Source: Anticarsia gemmatalis (Eukaryota > Arthropoda > Insecta > Lepidoptera > Erebidae). Taken from it: a stretch of 64,000 bases of DNA. Positions 14,001 to 29,000 of this stretch are shown here, piece by piece. How positions within the stretch are numbered: position 1 is the first letter of the stretch; each line of letters begins with the position of its first letter. The notes beneath the pieces were generated by a model that was not told the DNA's origin, did not search any database, and saw only the letters and a list, made by a program, of their open reading frames with translations. A program made the position numbers and the translations under genes. The stretch covers positions 14,983,001 through 15,047,000 of the forward strand of contig NC_134776.1 of assembly GCF_050436995.1 (NCBI RefSeq), read 5' to 3'.

Positions 14001-17000
14001 GCTATTTTGCGTTACCGAGGCTGCAAAACCGATATAGAGGAAGTTTGGTTTAATAAAAGCCTATATTCCAAAGAAAATTAGAAATACTTTTACACAAAGT
14101 GTTGTAGCAGAATGTAGTTTAATATAATATTCTTTTTACAATATTTTATTAACGTGCGACTATACATATGCGCTACCAGCAACAAAGAAACGCCTTGACG
14201 AACCATGTCATGGTTAAATTGATTTATCGGAATACAGAATAATACATAGATAGTAATTTGCACTTAAACGTGCACATTGAGCTCAATGATAATTCTAATG
14301 CACAAGGACGTCTCTGAGTTTTATCTTTATATTTATTTCAGGTTTACGCATTAGAATAGCGAACTTATTTTTCAAACTTTTGACGTGCGTATTATATATA
14401 TGCAGAGTTTGTGCTGATGGAGATCCCATTTCCGCTTCCTGGTAAGTATCGTCATTAGAGTACATAATGTTAACATACTTGTTAATTTTTTCCTCAAATT
14501 TCAAATAAAGCTTCGTTATTTTACACTTTTATTCCATTAGGTTCTAAACCGAAATGAGTTATTAAATCATATTCTAATTTTCACAATCGGTCAATTTGAT
14601 TGAATCACTTCTCTTGTTTTTTTCTATTCAAAATGAGAATTAAGGTTTTGACTTTAAGTGCTTTGAGTACGCAATGTTATGTCATTATCTTACATTTCTG
14701 AATTTAACCGTAGCACGTTAATCAAAGAGACTCAGTTAACGCCCAAGCTTCGACATATTCTGCGCGTCACTGAAGTGATGATTCTATCTCCACTGATATA
14801 ATTGTATGTTCTAGCAGCAATTAATTTATCTCAAATCTGACTGATAGTGTAGCACTTTGTGGAGCTTATACTTCTGAGTGTCTAAAAAAAGAATGAAGTA
14901 TCTTCTAATCTAAACTATCTAAATGAGAGTTGCGCTTGCGAAAATAATGAAGCTTTATTCTCTTTCGACATTTACCTTATCTTTTATGCAATGACATTTC
15001 AATAGAAACCGTAGCTCAAGGAACATTTACTGCATTATTACTAAGCACTTACTTTACGACATCTTATTGAACGGATGGTGGAGTACACAATTGTGTTCTT
15101 TTTCCTGTGCTCTTACTTATTCTCACTTTATTTTCTTACAATTTTACCGTTTACGACGTACAGGTTGTGTTAAATGTTTGTTTTTAGAAAAAACGATCGG
15201 AAAGTCTTTTTTATTCTTCAAATAAACCTGTGATTCGAAGAAAAAGATCACTTAACTCTTCAAATATTTAAAAGTCAAAGTGGCTTCTACCAACTTTATA
15301 AAAAATTGACGGAACTGGCAGCCTTGTCTGAAATAGAACGAGTTTGAAATCACACTCGGGGTGAAAAAGAAATCAATCTTCTTTATAAAGCCCACGTATC
15401 TTTCATATTTAACGAAGTGTTAGAGTATCAAGATTATCTGCAATTGAAGGTTTTCATTAATATATCATTTCTTGTATAGGATTTATGGATCGAAGTATTA
15501 AATTTCGCCAGTATTGTTTGAAAACTATTGTTCGAAATTGTATTGTAAAAATGTAAATATTCATTCATAAAATATAACTCACTTGACGTATATAGGTCAA
15601 TGTTTGCATCGCTAATTTTGTTTGGTGCATATCAATGTCTTTGCTGTTGTATCTGTTAGCTATTTCTGGTTCGAAATACTTTGTTATGCCTTTAATTAGT
15701 AAATGTTTCTGTAACTAGGTATTCTAATTAATCAAAATAACAGACACGCAGGTTCTTGTGGAGTTATTTACTTAGAAGAAGGCGAGGGGGTTTTGGTGGT
15801 AGGATTGATACTTAAAATTGAGCTAGGGTTTATATCCTGAGTATGTGTGGGAGTTTTTGTGGTATTTGTCACATGTGTAGGCTAGAGTGCACACTTATAT
15901 AGTAGGTACGACTTTTCGTCAAGAACTCCTGAGCATTTCCCTTAAGTGTTTTAATTATTACTTAATTGTTTCAGTTACGGCTGTAAGCCAGGGAATAAGA
16001 CTGAATTCGAATATTCGGCTAACTTGACGGAAGAGGAATTTCAGGATCATCCCATAATTAATTGGGACGGAATAATATGGGTCAATAGACCTCTGTATTT
16101 GTGGGTTGTGCAAGTCATATTAGCTATGATATCGTTCACTGAAGCCATACTTCTCGCTTATTTAGGTTATAAGGTAAAGTGAATTGATAAAATAGTCCCT
16201 TTAATTAATTATGTTTGTAGTTGTCCGGTTTTTAGTGTTACGCTACAGGCATGTAATTAAACAGTAGCGTTTATAATTAAACAATGTAAATGACGGCTTC
16301 TTAAAAATACTTAGTTAATATTACGTAGTTTAACACCTACATACTTGTTCAAAGAATGCCTTAAATGAAATTACTTACTATAACATTAAACAATTTATTC
16401 TACAACTGCTGTTATATTTTCAGGGCAACATTTGGCAACAAGTTTTATCTTTTCACTTTGTCTTAGAAATGGTGAACACAATACCTTTTGCATTAACGGT
16501 AAGTAGTCCTACTGAGTATAATAATGAGGTGTTTCTTGTAACTGTCTGATTCATTAATATAATATGACTCAAATGACTGGGGCGGAATAAACGTCTAAAT
16601 ATTTTTGACTAACTAATCGTCTAGTGGCGATTACGTGGCGGTTGTTATGAAAGTTTTGTAACAACTCACAATATAGAATAATTGTGTGCGTCATTAAAAC
16701 TATTATTTTACGGGACATTTTATCTGCGATATGTTATTGGGCTAAAGAAATACAATAATAATTGCAACATATGGATAGTCTATCATTATAATTAATACTT
16801 ATCAGACATTTGCTTTTTTAAATTTATATCATTCTGAAAGGAATATAGAGTTAAACATCAATTCAACAATAATTATACTTACACTCGAAAATGTTATCCA
16901 ATAATAAAATTTTGAAGTTCAGTATAAAATACAATAGTCAGATGATCGTAGAAGTTACAGGGCGAGACGAGAAATAATCTTTTTTATCGTTTTCAGTTGC

Positions 17001-20000
17001 CGTTTCCACCGTTAAGAAATCTTTTTATACCCGTGTTCCTGAACTGTTGGCTGGCAAAGAGGTCCCTCGAGAACATGTTTGTAAGTAAACACATTTGATT
17101 TACTCTATGTTCAGCCCGGTCCTGAAACAACTTTCTACTCAATTTCAGTTTCTAGTTGTTAACATAATTTCTTTATTGATATGAAATTTCGATAGTATTT
17201 TTTTTCGGAATAACCACACCCGTAATACTTACGTGAAAACTGGTAGTGATTTAAAAATATCCGTAAATGAGGAAGAAAAGTGTGATGGCCAGTTTATTAC
17301 AAGTGGAATATTTAATTTTGTTGGTCTCTACATAATATTTAATTTTACCAGAGTTGCTTTAGTCACTTTAGCCAGTACGGATGACAACAAGATTTATTGT
17401 AGAAAACAGTAATTATTATTGTACGATGTAGTATTACGCCTACATGGCATTATACCTATATTATGGTGTGTTTTGCAAAACATCGGCTTGTCGCAGCTCA
17501 TTTTGTAACCGTATATTTATTTAAAGAACAGAAGTAAAAGGTTTTATGGCATATCCATTATACTTACTGGTATTTACTAATAGCTTTTGCCCGCGGCGCC
17601 AACCGGTGAAATTAGGATAAACGAAAACCCATTGAAGTTCAATCGATAGGACAATTTTAATCACAGCCACCACTTAACCTGCCTCTCTCCCAGAGCGAGA
17701 ACATGAGATAGACTTGTATTTCCTATTAAATGTTATTAATTAGTGTATTCATTGTTTATTGTCATTAATTTACGATTGTATAGGGAGATATGACATCGCG
17801 CTCAATCATTTTAAAAACAATGACGAAGCATTCGTTTTGGTTTATATTAGGCATTATTGGGCAACATTGAAAACCCTGTGATGACATATGTAGATAAATA
17901 TGACATCAAAGCCACATACAATGTGCATCATTGTGGTTAACATACCGACTGAATATTATCGCTAAAAGGTTTTATGTTTCATACAACCCAACATTATACG
18001 GAATATCGAGATAGAATGATAGATCAACGCGATATGCCACAATATTGCAGACAACATTTGATGAACAACAAATAATTTGAATTCTTGTAATTGTTTATGT
18101 ATAGGCAGATAGGGCATCCGGAAATATCAGAGAAATTCATGAATAAAAGAGATAAGCTTTGCTTCGGAGGAAATGGGTAAAGAAAACGAGGATTATTAAA
18201 ATACACAGCAGTGAGTAGGCTCATCTGATAGACGAATCAATGAAAGCTAGATGGATAATATTCCCTTTTGATTAAAAATTTTGCTTTTTGTCGCAATTCT
18301 TACATGATTCTACATTATGTATACTTTCCATTTTTGCTAAAGAGAATATCCAAACAGTACCGCGAATAGATTATGTTGAAGTATTCATGACAGGTGTGCT
18401 AATGTCACGTTTATATATTATGTATGTATGGCGGTTTTTGTAGAGTGTAGACGTCACTGTAAACAGCCATTTATTTTAGATTTAAACATCAAAATCACTA
18501 AATAAAGTTGTTAACGGATAATAGAGAAAGGAAAAGCTAAGGAAATAAATAAATCTATCAATTATAAATTGATTCTTATTTTTTTTAAATTTAGTCCGCA
18601 AAATATTTCAAATTTTAATACTTTAAATTTTAAAATAAATAGACCAATGATTGTGTGGCAATAATATGACTCGTAACCCTTTTATCAAAAAGGTTTATTT
18701 AAAAAAAAAACGTTGTTATGGACTGGATATCAAATTGTTAAGTTGTACCTATTTATATTTTCAGAATGATCTTCATAGAGCGATGCAGAAGTCTCAGTCC
18801 GCGCTGTCGCAACAACTGATGATACTGTGTGTCACTCTGCTATGTCTGGTTTTCACGAGGTACGTACATATACTACTCTCTAACTAAAATTCTTTTAGCA
18901 AAGGTTTACCGTGATGCCTTACCTTGTATAAACTCAATATTTTTTTTACGTAAATGCTTATCAAAGTCAGTTATTTGGTCTGAAAATTATGTTTAAAATT
19001 TGTCTGGAAAGACATGCTTTTCCTTGTTTGAAATTAATTAGTAAAAGCAAAAATAAAAGAAATAAAAATACTTGTAAAAGGTATTAAAACACAGTACCTC
19101 GTCTAACGGTAAAATATTATGATAGTCGAAACCAATCATTTCCACCTCTCTCTCTCTCTCCAGACTGTGTGATGTCCACTCAAAGTTTGAACCGTCTAAC
19201 GTAGCACGTACATATTATATCCGGTCAGTTTCCGCCTTTCCCGTGAAACTAACCACCCTGCGTAATAAATGTGCGCTTGTTAGGAATATAGAATTACTAG
19301 CTGACCCGCGCAACTTCGCTTGAGTCACATAAGAGAGAATGGGTCAAAATTTTCTCTGTTTTTGTAACATTTTTTATTGCTACCGCAGTGTGATGATATA
19401 TAGTCTATAGCCTTACTCGATAAATGGACTATCTAACACTGAAAGAATTTTTCAAGTCGGACCAGTGGTTCCTGAGACTATCGCGTTCAAACAAACAAAC
19501 AAACTCTTTAGCTTTATAATATTAGTATAGATAAGTTTGTGTAGCGATCTGTATTATACTCATGGAGAACAAAGTTAACGTGGTTAATTGTAAATTTCCA
19601 GTGTTTGTGGAATACAACACTTCCAACGTGCCGGACACCGCCATCTGAACTTGTTCCAAGCGACTTACTTCGTAGTGGTGACTTTCTCAACTGTGGGCTA
19701 CGGAGACTTTGTCCCGGACATTTGGCCGTCACAACTGTTCATGGTAATAATGATAGGAGTGGCGCTTGTTGTTCTACCCACTCAGGTAAATATAACAAAT
19801 ACACGACATATCTTTAAACAGCGACCACAACTCACACGTGCATGTCTCACACAGATTTAACTACTATATAGAATTCTTAAGTGTCATAACAGGGCTAATA
19901 AATGGGGAATTGATTAACATTGAGTACATCGACACCGACATACGATACACAACACAAAAACTAAAGTCAATTTAATTTAATATGACATTTACATTTCAGT

Positions 20001-23000
20001 TTGAACAACTCGCATTCACGTGGATGGAAAGGCAAAAACTAGGTGGTTCATATTCATCACACAGAGCACAGTCAGAAAAGCATGTTGTAGTGTGCTCCAC
20101 GACTCTACACGCTGACACCATCATGGATTTTCTAAATGAATTTTATGCGCACCCTTTACTTCAGGATTACTACGTAGTATTACTTTCACCAATGGAACTC
20201 GATACGACTATGAGAATGATACTGCAGGTTAGGAGCTGGTTTTATTTTTTGTTTATGAATAACGCATGATAAGGAACGCATGAAGTCTAGATTAAATAAA
20301 GATTTTTTTGTTTAAGTAACCTTAAATTAGGACCGAGTAATCCATGTTTAATGAAAATTATTTAATAGGTAGTTAATAGGTATCAGATAAAATATTTTAA
20401 ACCTGCAACGAATGCAGTTACGAAAATAAAAAATTATGTACTCGCGCAACCTTAGAAAGAAAAAGTGTTATATAGTTTTTGGCTCCTTATAATATACTTC
20501 TATGGGTAATATATTTAATTATTATTCTAGGTACCAATATGGGCCCAAAGAGTTATCTATATTCAAGGATCATGTTTGAAGGACACAGACCTAATAAGAG
20601 CTCGAATGAATGAAGCCGAAGCATGTTTTATTCTAGCAGCACGAAACTACGCAGATAAAACAGCTGCTGATGAACACACTATATTGAGGTACGAATAAAC
20701 GCTAAATAAATAATTACAATCCTTTACATGAACATTACGTACACATTAAATTAAACTGCACGTTTGGCGCAGTGGTTTAAGCGGTCACCACGCCGCAATA
20801 ACCGGAGCGCCGCGTGTGGTGGGTTCGAATCCCACCCGGGACAAATCTTTGTGTGATGAGCACGAGTATTTGTTCTGAGCCTGGATGTTAATGTATCGAT
20901 AAGTATGTATTTAGAAGAATATAAGTATGTTTATCAGGTATTTGGTTAGCATAGTACAAGCTCTGCTTAGTTTAGAATCAAATGACCGATGATTACTACA
21001 TTAAGAATAATAATTAAATAAGACGCTAGAGACAAATTAAAGGAAATGTCATACAATAACTAAATCAACATTTTAAAGTGTGAACAAATATATTAAAGGC
21101 ATCTTTTCCATAGGTCTTGGGCTGTCAAAGACTTTGCACCTTCAGTGCCGCAATACGTACAGATATTTCGACCAGAAAATAAATTGCATGTGAAATTTGC
21201 CGAATTCGTCGTCTGTGAAGATGAATTTAAATATGCTCTGCTGGCAAATAACTGTACATGCCCAGGAGCCTCCACTCTGGTAACTCTCCTGCTTCACACG
21301 AGTCGAGGACAGTAAGTAGTTTTTAATTAACGTATATAATAAATTACACTACGTTATGGCTCACTAACAAACATGTTTTATTATCATTAGGGAGGGCCAA
21401 CAGTCGCCTGAAGAATGGCATCGACTATATGGTAAATGCTCCGGTAACGAAATATACCATATCGTTCTAGGTGACAGTCGATTCTTTGGAGAATACGAGG
21501 GGAAAAGTTTTACATACGCCAGTTTTCATTCACACAGAAAGTATGATTTTTGTTTATGATTGAAATGTAATGTTAAAAGATATTTTGAACTGTGTTTAAA
21601 TGTTGATTTTTGTGAAGGTACGGTGTAGCCTTAGTGGGAGTGCGTCCAGCCGAGTTGCCTGAATTTTACGAGGAAACAATACTTTTAAATCCAGGGCCTC
21701 GACATATAATGAAAAGCAGTGATACTTGCTATTACATGAGCATTACAAAAGAAGAAAATTCTGCATTTGTTGTATCAGAGAAACAATCAGAACAAAAACC
21801 AACAATTCCAAAAGACCAAACAGCATGTAGTCTGCTTTCTAATGAGAAGAAACCAGGTGACGCAGAGGAGGGCTCTGGCCGGCAGAACAAACCAGACGGT
21901 AGTAACGTGGCTCAATACGAACTTCCACAAGTGATTCTCCAAGCTCCCGCGAGTTCCACACCAAAAGCATCGCCATCACGCATCAACCAAGCTAATACTG
22001 TATCATCCGCTAATTTTACTGTCACTGGCTGTGAGTGTCACAGTTGGTAAAAGCGGAAAGTACACCGAATGCATAGGCCCCTACATAGAACCTTGTATTT
22101 ACAGGCGTCATGCAATCGGCCTACTTTCGTTTCGAGTTTTGCTTATTGCTGTATGCCTTTGATACAATACTTTATAATAAACCTCGTTGAAGGCAAATAG
22201 CAACTCACTCACACATTATTATAAATAAAGGACCCAGATCGCAAGGAAAATCTAAATTATTTATTTAATTAGCGAGACTAAAGTAATATTAGAGCTTGTC
22301 ACTTTCCTTGTTGTCAGGGCTTTTATTCACGTTATTTATAGTTGAGGTAAAATTCCAATTTTATCAATTCGTGGCTTGGGTGTGCTTCATGTTGAGTAGG
22401 GTCATATAAGAATAGATTTCAGATATGATAAATAGTTCTTGGGTTCTAAATCATTAAAAACTCCAGTTTCGTGCATGACTTGTTTGTATGAAAACATTGC
22501 CTTTCTTAGTTACTCCAATTTAAGAGTGTGGATGAAATCTGAGTTTGGCATTTAATATTGCATATCAAGTAATTACCAAAAGTAAATTTGCTTTATTTAT
22601 TTTCCTTATACACTAGATAAATGTTATCACCTGATTTAATTCATATTTATAAATTTTAAGGTAAGCAATATCGCATTTAGTGCACTGAAATATTCGGTTC
22701 TTTGGTGTTATATGTTAACAGTTTCATAGAATTTGCATAATAATTATGAACACGCAGAATTTGATAATAATTATTCCAGTATTTTAAAATAACTTTATTA
22801 CAATGTTGAAAATTCTGACCCCAAATAAAAGAAAGAGCCACAAAATATTTTTCTTTAAGAGCTAAAAAATAACAAAGGTATATTGTTACTCAACAATGTT
22901 AATACGTTTGGACAGCAAAATATGGCGAGGGAACATCAGCATCAGATTCTAGAACCTGCTTGAAAGACTCTCCGGGTACCGACAGCGCCACGGATAGCCA

Positions 23001-26000
23001 TTTACTTCTGCCCAAACCTGACAATAACTTTTTGAGTCCCGATGCCTTGAATTATCGTAGAGGTAATGTTTTAGTACTTTTATTTGCTATGAGCAGCTAA
23101 TTAATTTACAGTTGTTTAATATACATTATTACAATTTAGGAAGCAGACGGCCGTCAATCCTCCCCGTCCCAGATATGGTGACGAGCAGTTTAAATTTTGC
23201 GCCTGATAACCCAGATGACGAGGCCGAAGTAGATGAGAGCGAGGATGAGTTAGAAGATGATGTTCCTTGGAGATCTCCATCAGAAAAAATCGCGTAAGTT
23301 TATATAGATCAAAAAAGCTTCAAATGCATCCACACGCACGCATTTTTTCAAAGGTTTCTCAGATAAAAAGGTCTCCGTGACCCGTAATTTTGAATCAGCA
23401 ATTTTATTCTTATAGTCGTTTTTTATTTATTTTTATAAATTTAATAACGTCAAGTCTTCCTCTTTTGCCTCCTTTAACTCACTAAGAGATCCATACAAGT
23501 TGTGTTTATTTTGTTGATAAGTCGTTGACAGATTGTCCCGTTACTTGCAAGCTGTTAAACGACAGTGCGGTTTTGTTTTCACTGTTTTAGCGTATACATT
23601 CACTCCTGTAGATAGCAGACCAGGATCACACAAGCTGCATGAATAACGCACAGTACGTACGTCATAGTACCATATTAAATGTTCAGCTGAATTATTTTTA
23701 GTTGCTTTACCGCTATTTGTTTCACTTAATATGTTATCATAATAACTATTAGATGATACAAACGAGAAACAATATGATATTTGGAATGTTTTTCGATATT
23801 CGTAGATCATGTGCACTCAATTGAATCATCTAAGTATGTGTTTAATATAAAAGCTGCACCATATAAACATCTTCCGCTACAAATAATTTAAGCCCTAACT
23901 AGTGACAACTATCTTTTTAATACAGATACTTTATACATTTTTCTTGTTGCAATTGTGTGCATTGTGTATCTGTATAAACCCTTGAGCATAAAACCCAACC
24001 GCACGGCCCGTACCCCTGCCTTCAGTGATGACGTCACCACCAGCAGCTTCTCATCGTTGGCAGGCAGCGAGGTCGCACACAGCGCCTGGCGAAACGATTT
24101 CACGAGGTAAGCTACGTTAAGTACTCTAATACTGAAGCTAGTGGAGGAACATTTCATCAACTACTAATACTACTCTATGACCGCGTGGCCCGACCACGTG
24201 CTTCATTCTAGAGGACAACGCCAACTACTTTTCTGTTGTTGTATTTATTGGACAACGCGCTTTTTATCCCCTTCTAGATATTCATTTTATAATTCTTCTA
24301 AAGAAGAAAGACGAATCTTTCTCGAAAATGTTATGATATTAAACATTAAGTATATCAATTCCTGTTACAACAGTTGGCTAGTTTATTTCGAATTTATCAA
24401 ACCCTAAAACAAAACACCAAAAGTGCCTTACTATCTACCTATAAGTAACATAACAATCTAACATTTGCAATGAAATGATAACAATATTAGTTATTTGATT
24501 TAGTAGTGTTCAATAACGATTGCATAAGTACCTATCGAGAAAATAAGATCTAGTTTTGTTAAAGAGCATCTGTGGAAAACACGAAATATAATATTAGGTC
24601 TCGAGGTCAGTAGATCGATCCTGCTCGGAGGTGGGTGATATTAATGTTTTATTAGTATTCTTATACATTAAGGTAACGAAACTAGTTTTAAACCCTTTTC
24701 CCTCAGTTAGGGGACAGAGAGTAAATTTCCATTAATGCACAATCCCTTGATCGCCTTTGAGCATGTTAAATTCGTGAACTTGATGTTTATTGTTAGACTG
24801 TTTTACACACTAACTATAGAATTATTCACGTTTATGTTTGTCTCATATATTTTTTTTAAATAGATGAATGTGATGTCTCTTTAGCTATCTTTGTAAGTAT
24901 GACAGGTATTTTAATAAATATTTTTCAGTCATTTTTCAATTATTAAAAATCTTTTTAATCTAAAAGCTTCGCTTCGCCTTTTCTAATTGACGAACAGACG
25001 ATGTAAATTATTTACTTACATCACATATATCGAGTATTGTAGAAGTATGACAAATAATTCAACCATTGGAGATTTTTCAGGATCGTAAAAGGATTTCCGC
25101 CAGTATCACCTTTTATCGGAGTGAGCCCTACTCTCTGTTATTTACTAAAAGAGAAAAAGCCACTATGCTGTCTACAGCTGGCTCAAGTTTGTGAGCATTG
25201 TGCCTACAGGAATGCAAAGGAATATCAATGGCAAAATAAAACTATTATTTTGGCCGCTGATTACGCCTCCAACGGAATTTATAACTTTATAATACCGCTG
25301 CGTGCACACTTCAGATCTAAAACTTCGCTCAATCCGATTATCTTGCTTCTGGAGCGTCGGCCAGACATAGCATTCCTTGATGCTATATCATACTTCCCGT
25401 TAGTTTACTGGATGAAAGGAAGCATTGACTGGTAAGTATTGACAATAAATGTTACGACCGTTTAAAAAATATTATTATATATAGAAAATATAAGTAAGCG
25501 ATATCACTTTCCCGCTTTTCAGCCTAGATGATCTGCTGCGAGCTGGTATTACTTTGGCCGAAAATGTTGTTGTAGTCAACAAAGAATTGTCAAACTCTGC
25601 TGAAGAAGATAGTTTGGCCGATTGCAATACTATCGTTGCTGTACAAACGATGTTCAAGTAATAGTTCAATTATATTTACAAAGTTGATAATAGCCATAGC
25701 GAACGTTGCATGCCATTTTATAATCATCGCGAAAAATAATGCATATCTCTAGTAGCCTAGCGAATATGTTACCTAAACAAAATTATAATTATTTGCATTT
25801 CCATAACTGTTTAACAAATAATTAATGTATTTTTTCAGATTTTTTCCGTCTATTAAATCAATAACTGAACTATCACAATCATCAAACATGCGGTTCATGC
25901 AATTCCGTGCGCACGACAAATACGCACTTCATTTATCTAAAATGGAAAAGGTATACGTGAATCATTTTATTAATATAAATTACATACTGAAGTAAGACGA

Positions 26001-29000
26001 TTTTTCACGTATCTCACAGTATTTTGTTTTATTGTTGCAGAGAGAGAAGGAACGCGGCTCACATATTTCATATATGTTTCGGCTGCCATTTGCAGCAGGT
26101 TCAGTTTTCTCAGCGTCTATGCTGGACACACTGTTATACCAAGCGTTCGTTAAAGATTATGTTATTACTTTTGTTCGACTGTTGCTGGGAGTCGATCAAG
26201 CGCCGGGATCTGGATTTCTTACATCAGTAAGTGTTTGTATGTAATATTGATAATGGCTGTGCAATTATACAATGTGCTTGCGAAAAAGCTCGGGTCTTCA
26301 TAACAACATCATCATTCTCATCTTCAGTCCATATTCATGACACATACTATCATTGTTCATTCCACGCGCGAGATTGACAGCGATTAAACAATATATTTAT
26401 GATGTGTGTGATATTATTTGTAGTACATAAACAGGCTGTTTATATTCAATTTGGACTTCTAACAGATGAAAATATCAAAAGAAGACATGTGGATTCGTAC
26501 GTATGGTCGATTGTATCAAAAGTTGTGTTCAACTACGTGCGAAATTCCTATCGGGATTTATCGCACTCAGGATACGACTTTAGCCGACGCATCTCACCAC
26601 GTGAGTATGTCGCCAAGGACCCCATCAAAATGGTTTTGGTCACGCCTCGCGAGAATGCGACCATCGCGTGCATCGGTGAGTCGGTTAACTCCTACTCTCA
26701 AATATTTATCTCCTTAAATACAGTCCTTTACTGCAGTTTACGCCTGAACGCTATTGAACCATTACACACCATTTCAAACCTTCTGAATTCCAAATTATGA
26801 TAGTACATCACAAACTTGCATCCAAGTAGTCCGAGTCTATGGACTGTATTTCGGGTATATTTTTTTTCCTTATTTTTGTCTTTTTCTCGCGTCAATGCTA
26901 CACTTTTTCCATTATTGTAACCTGTTTACATATACATATTGAGCCTAACACTTGTGGAGTGTCTGTAATTAGTAGCAATTTTTGAATTTTTACTTATAAC
27001 TTTCTATGTCTCACGCGAAACTTGATTTTATCTTGGATTACACGTGCTTTAATTTTATAATTTATATGCAAACTGCTACGGCCAGAAGAGTTAGGTAAAC
27101 TAATTTATGCTTTTGCGCGGACACAAAACAACAGGGACAAATGACCAGTGTCGAACAGATGGCAACATACCTAACACCTGAGTCCACCATAACTACTCTC
27201 TATCGCTATTGAACTCGATGATCGCAATCCCGCCTTTATGTTAATTATGTAGTTTGTGTTTGCATGATACACTATAGAGTACCTATTAGAAGATTGAAAT
27301 ACAAACGAACAAAGTCTTAACTACACCGTGGTTTAAATATGTTACGATAGAATAGAATTAATAATTAAAGTAACATAGTATAAGAACATACAGAATACCA
27401 AAGCCACTGCATGGATGAATCTTGAGCATTAAGACCTCGGACCTTCGCTTAAGTCCCATAGCAGTGACAATATATTATTAACAACAAACTTACACAAAAA
27501 TAGCGCAACAGCTTTTGCTTAATGCATGAATACTATTAAAAAGAGTAGTTCCATAAGAAAACATCACTATTCACGATAACAAAGCTTGATACAACACGAG
27601 TAGATTCATTTGCAAAGCACACCCATGATATAAAACACAATAAAGTCAAAATTGCAAAGGGTTATATTGATACAAGCTGTTTGAGCCAGATTAATGCTTA
27701 ATATAGTATCGAAATTGAGGTCGATGTCATTAAGTTATGATAGGAAAAGTATTGGAAAACTGTGACACGACAGTTGCAGCAGGAGGAGGGCGAAGGCGAA
27801 GGATTCTCGGCCTGCGGGCGCCGGGAGGCGGCTAGCTGCCTCAGCGGCTGCTACGGAGATCGTACGCCGGCGGTAAGGTCACTACCAGAGGCCTTTCACA
27901 TGGACTTTTTAGTACGCGGTGACTGTGGTGGCCACCAAATATTCAGTAAATAAAACTTACGGGCATACTTCGTGGTTCTGACATAGTGCATTCATTAGGA
28001 GCGATAATATAAACAAAGACTGATCTCATAGTGGAGTCCCAGAGCATAAGTATCATTGATGCTTAGAATGTATCATCATGTCTAGGCATTAGAACAATAT
28101 CTGGATTGTAGACTGTACAAGTCATGCTTTTCAGTATTATCAAAACCACCACAACCAGAAACAACATCACTATACCTGATCATAATATTATTTATATGTT
28201 AGGTTCGTCATATTAAGGCGCTTGGTTGTTGAAAGATATTTATTATCAAAATATTTTAAATCAGGTATTTATCAGAAATTAGCAAGATGTTTAGACCGGT
28301 GGAAAATTTAATTAATAAACATGCTCTATAATAATAAATTCCGTCTACTGCGTCCTATTGTTTTCTCCTACATGAAGAGAGACGGTTCAAACCGTACGAG
28401 GATAATTTTTATAACATGTTATTGTATGATGGAAATATGTTTATTTACAACATGTTATTGCATTATTGTATGTTGAAAAGGTGTTTATTCACTTGTCCAT
28501 CTTAAAACGATTTAAAACAGTGTTGAGAACAGTTGTCGACTAGGTAGTGTAAAACAACTCATCTATGTGAAAGGACTCTGTCTAGTAAGTTCAATGTCCA
28601 CATAAAATATGTTTCGTGAAGCTTGACTGAGATTAATAATATTTGCAAAACATATTAGGATATCTCCTGAGCCCAAATATGTAAAGTTTTATTTTGAGTA
28701 TGAAACCTTCTTTGGCTGCAGTTCGGGTGAAATGTCTGAAAAACATTAATACTAAATACTCAAGCTTAAATTTAGAACTTTGTCAAGGAACATTTTTTAA
28801 ATACTTTAGTGCAAATGCAGGCGTTTAATTACAATAAATTGTTGCAAAAAATATAATATATATTTTGAGTAATAAGACTATAATATAACCTTATAAAAAA
28901 AAACTTAATTCGAATGTTTGGTAAATTGGTACTCAGCTCTAATTGACGGTAAAGGAAATCATTAAAAATACATTGTTATTAACAAGTAGTGGCTTGGAAT

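Noticed and set aside
20757..20843. tRNA gene by A and B boxes
   Set aside because: The acceptor stem does not pair and the sequence runs on into a SINE body.
22031..22050. SLO2 ending at the TAA of 22048-22050 after CECHSW
   Set aside because: A good gtgagt donor after 22030 joins in phase to conserved downstream exons; the stop is only reached by intron retention.
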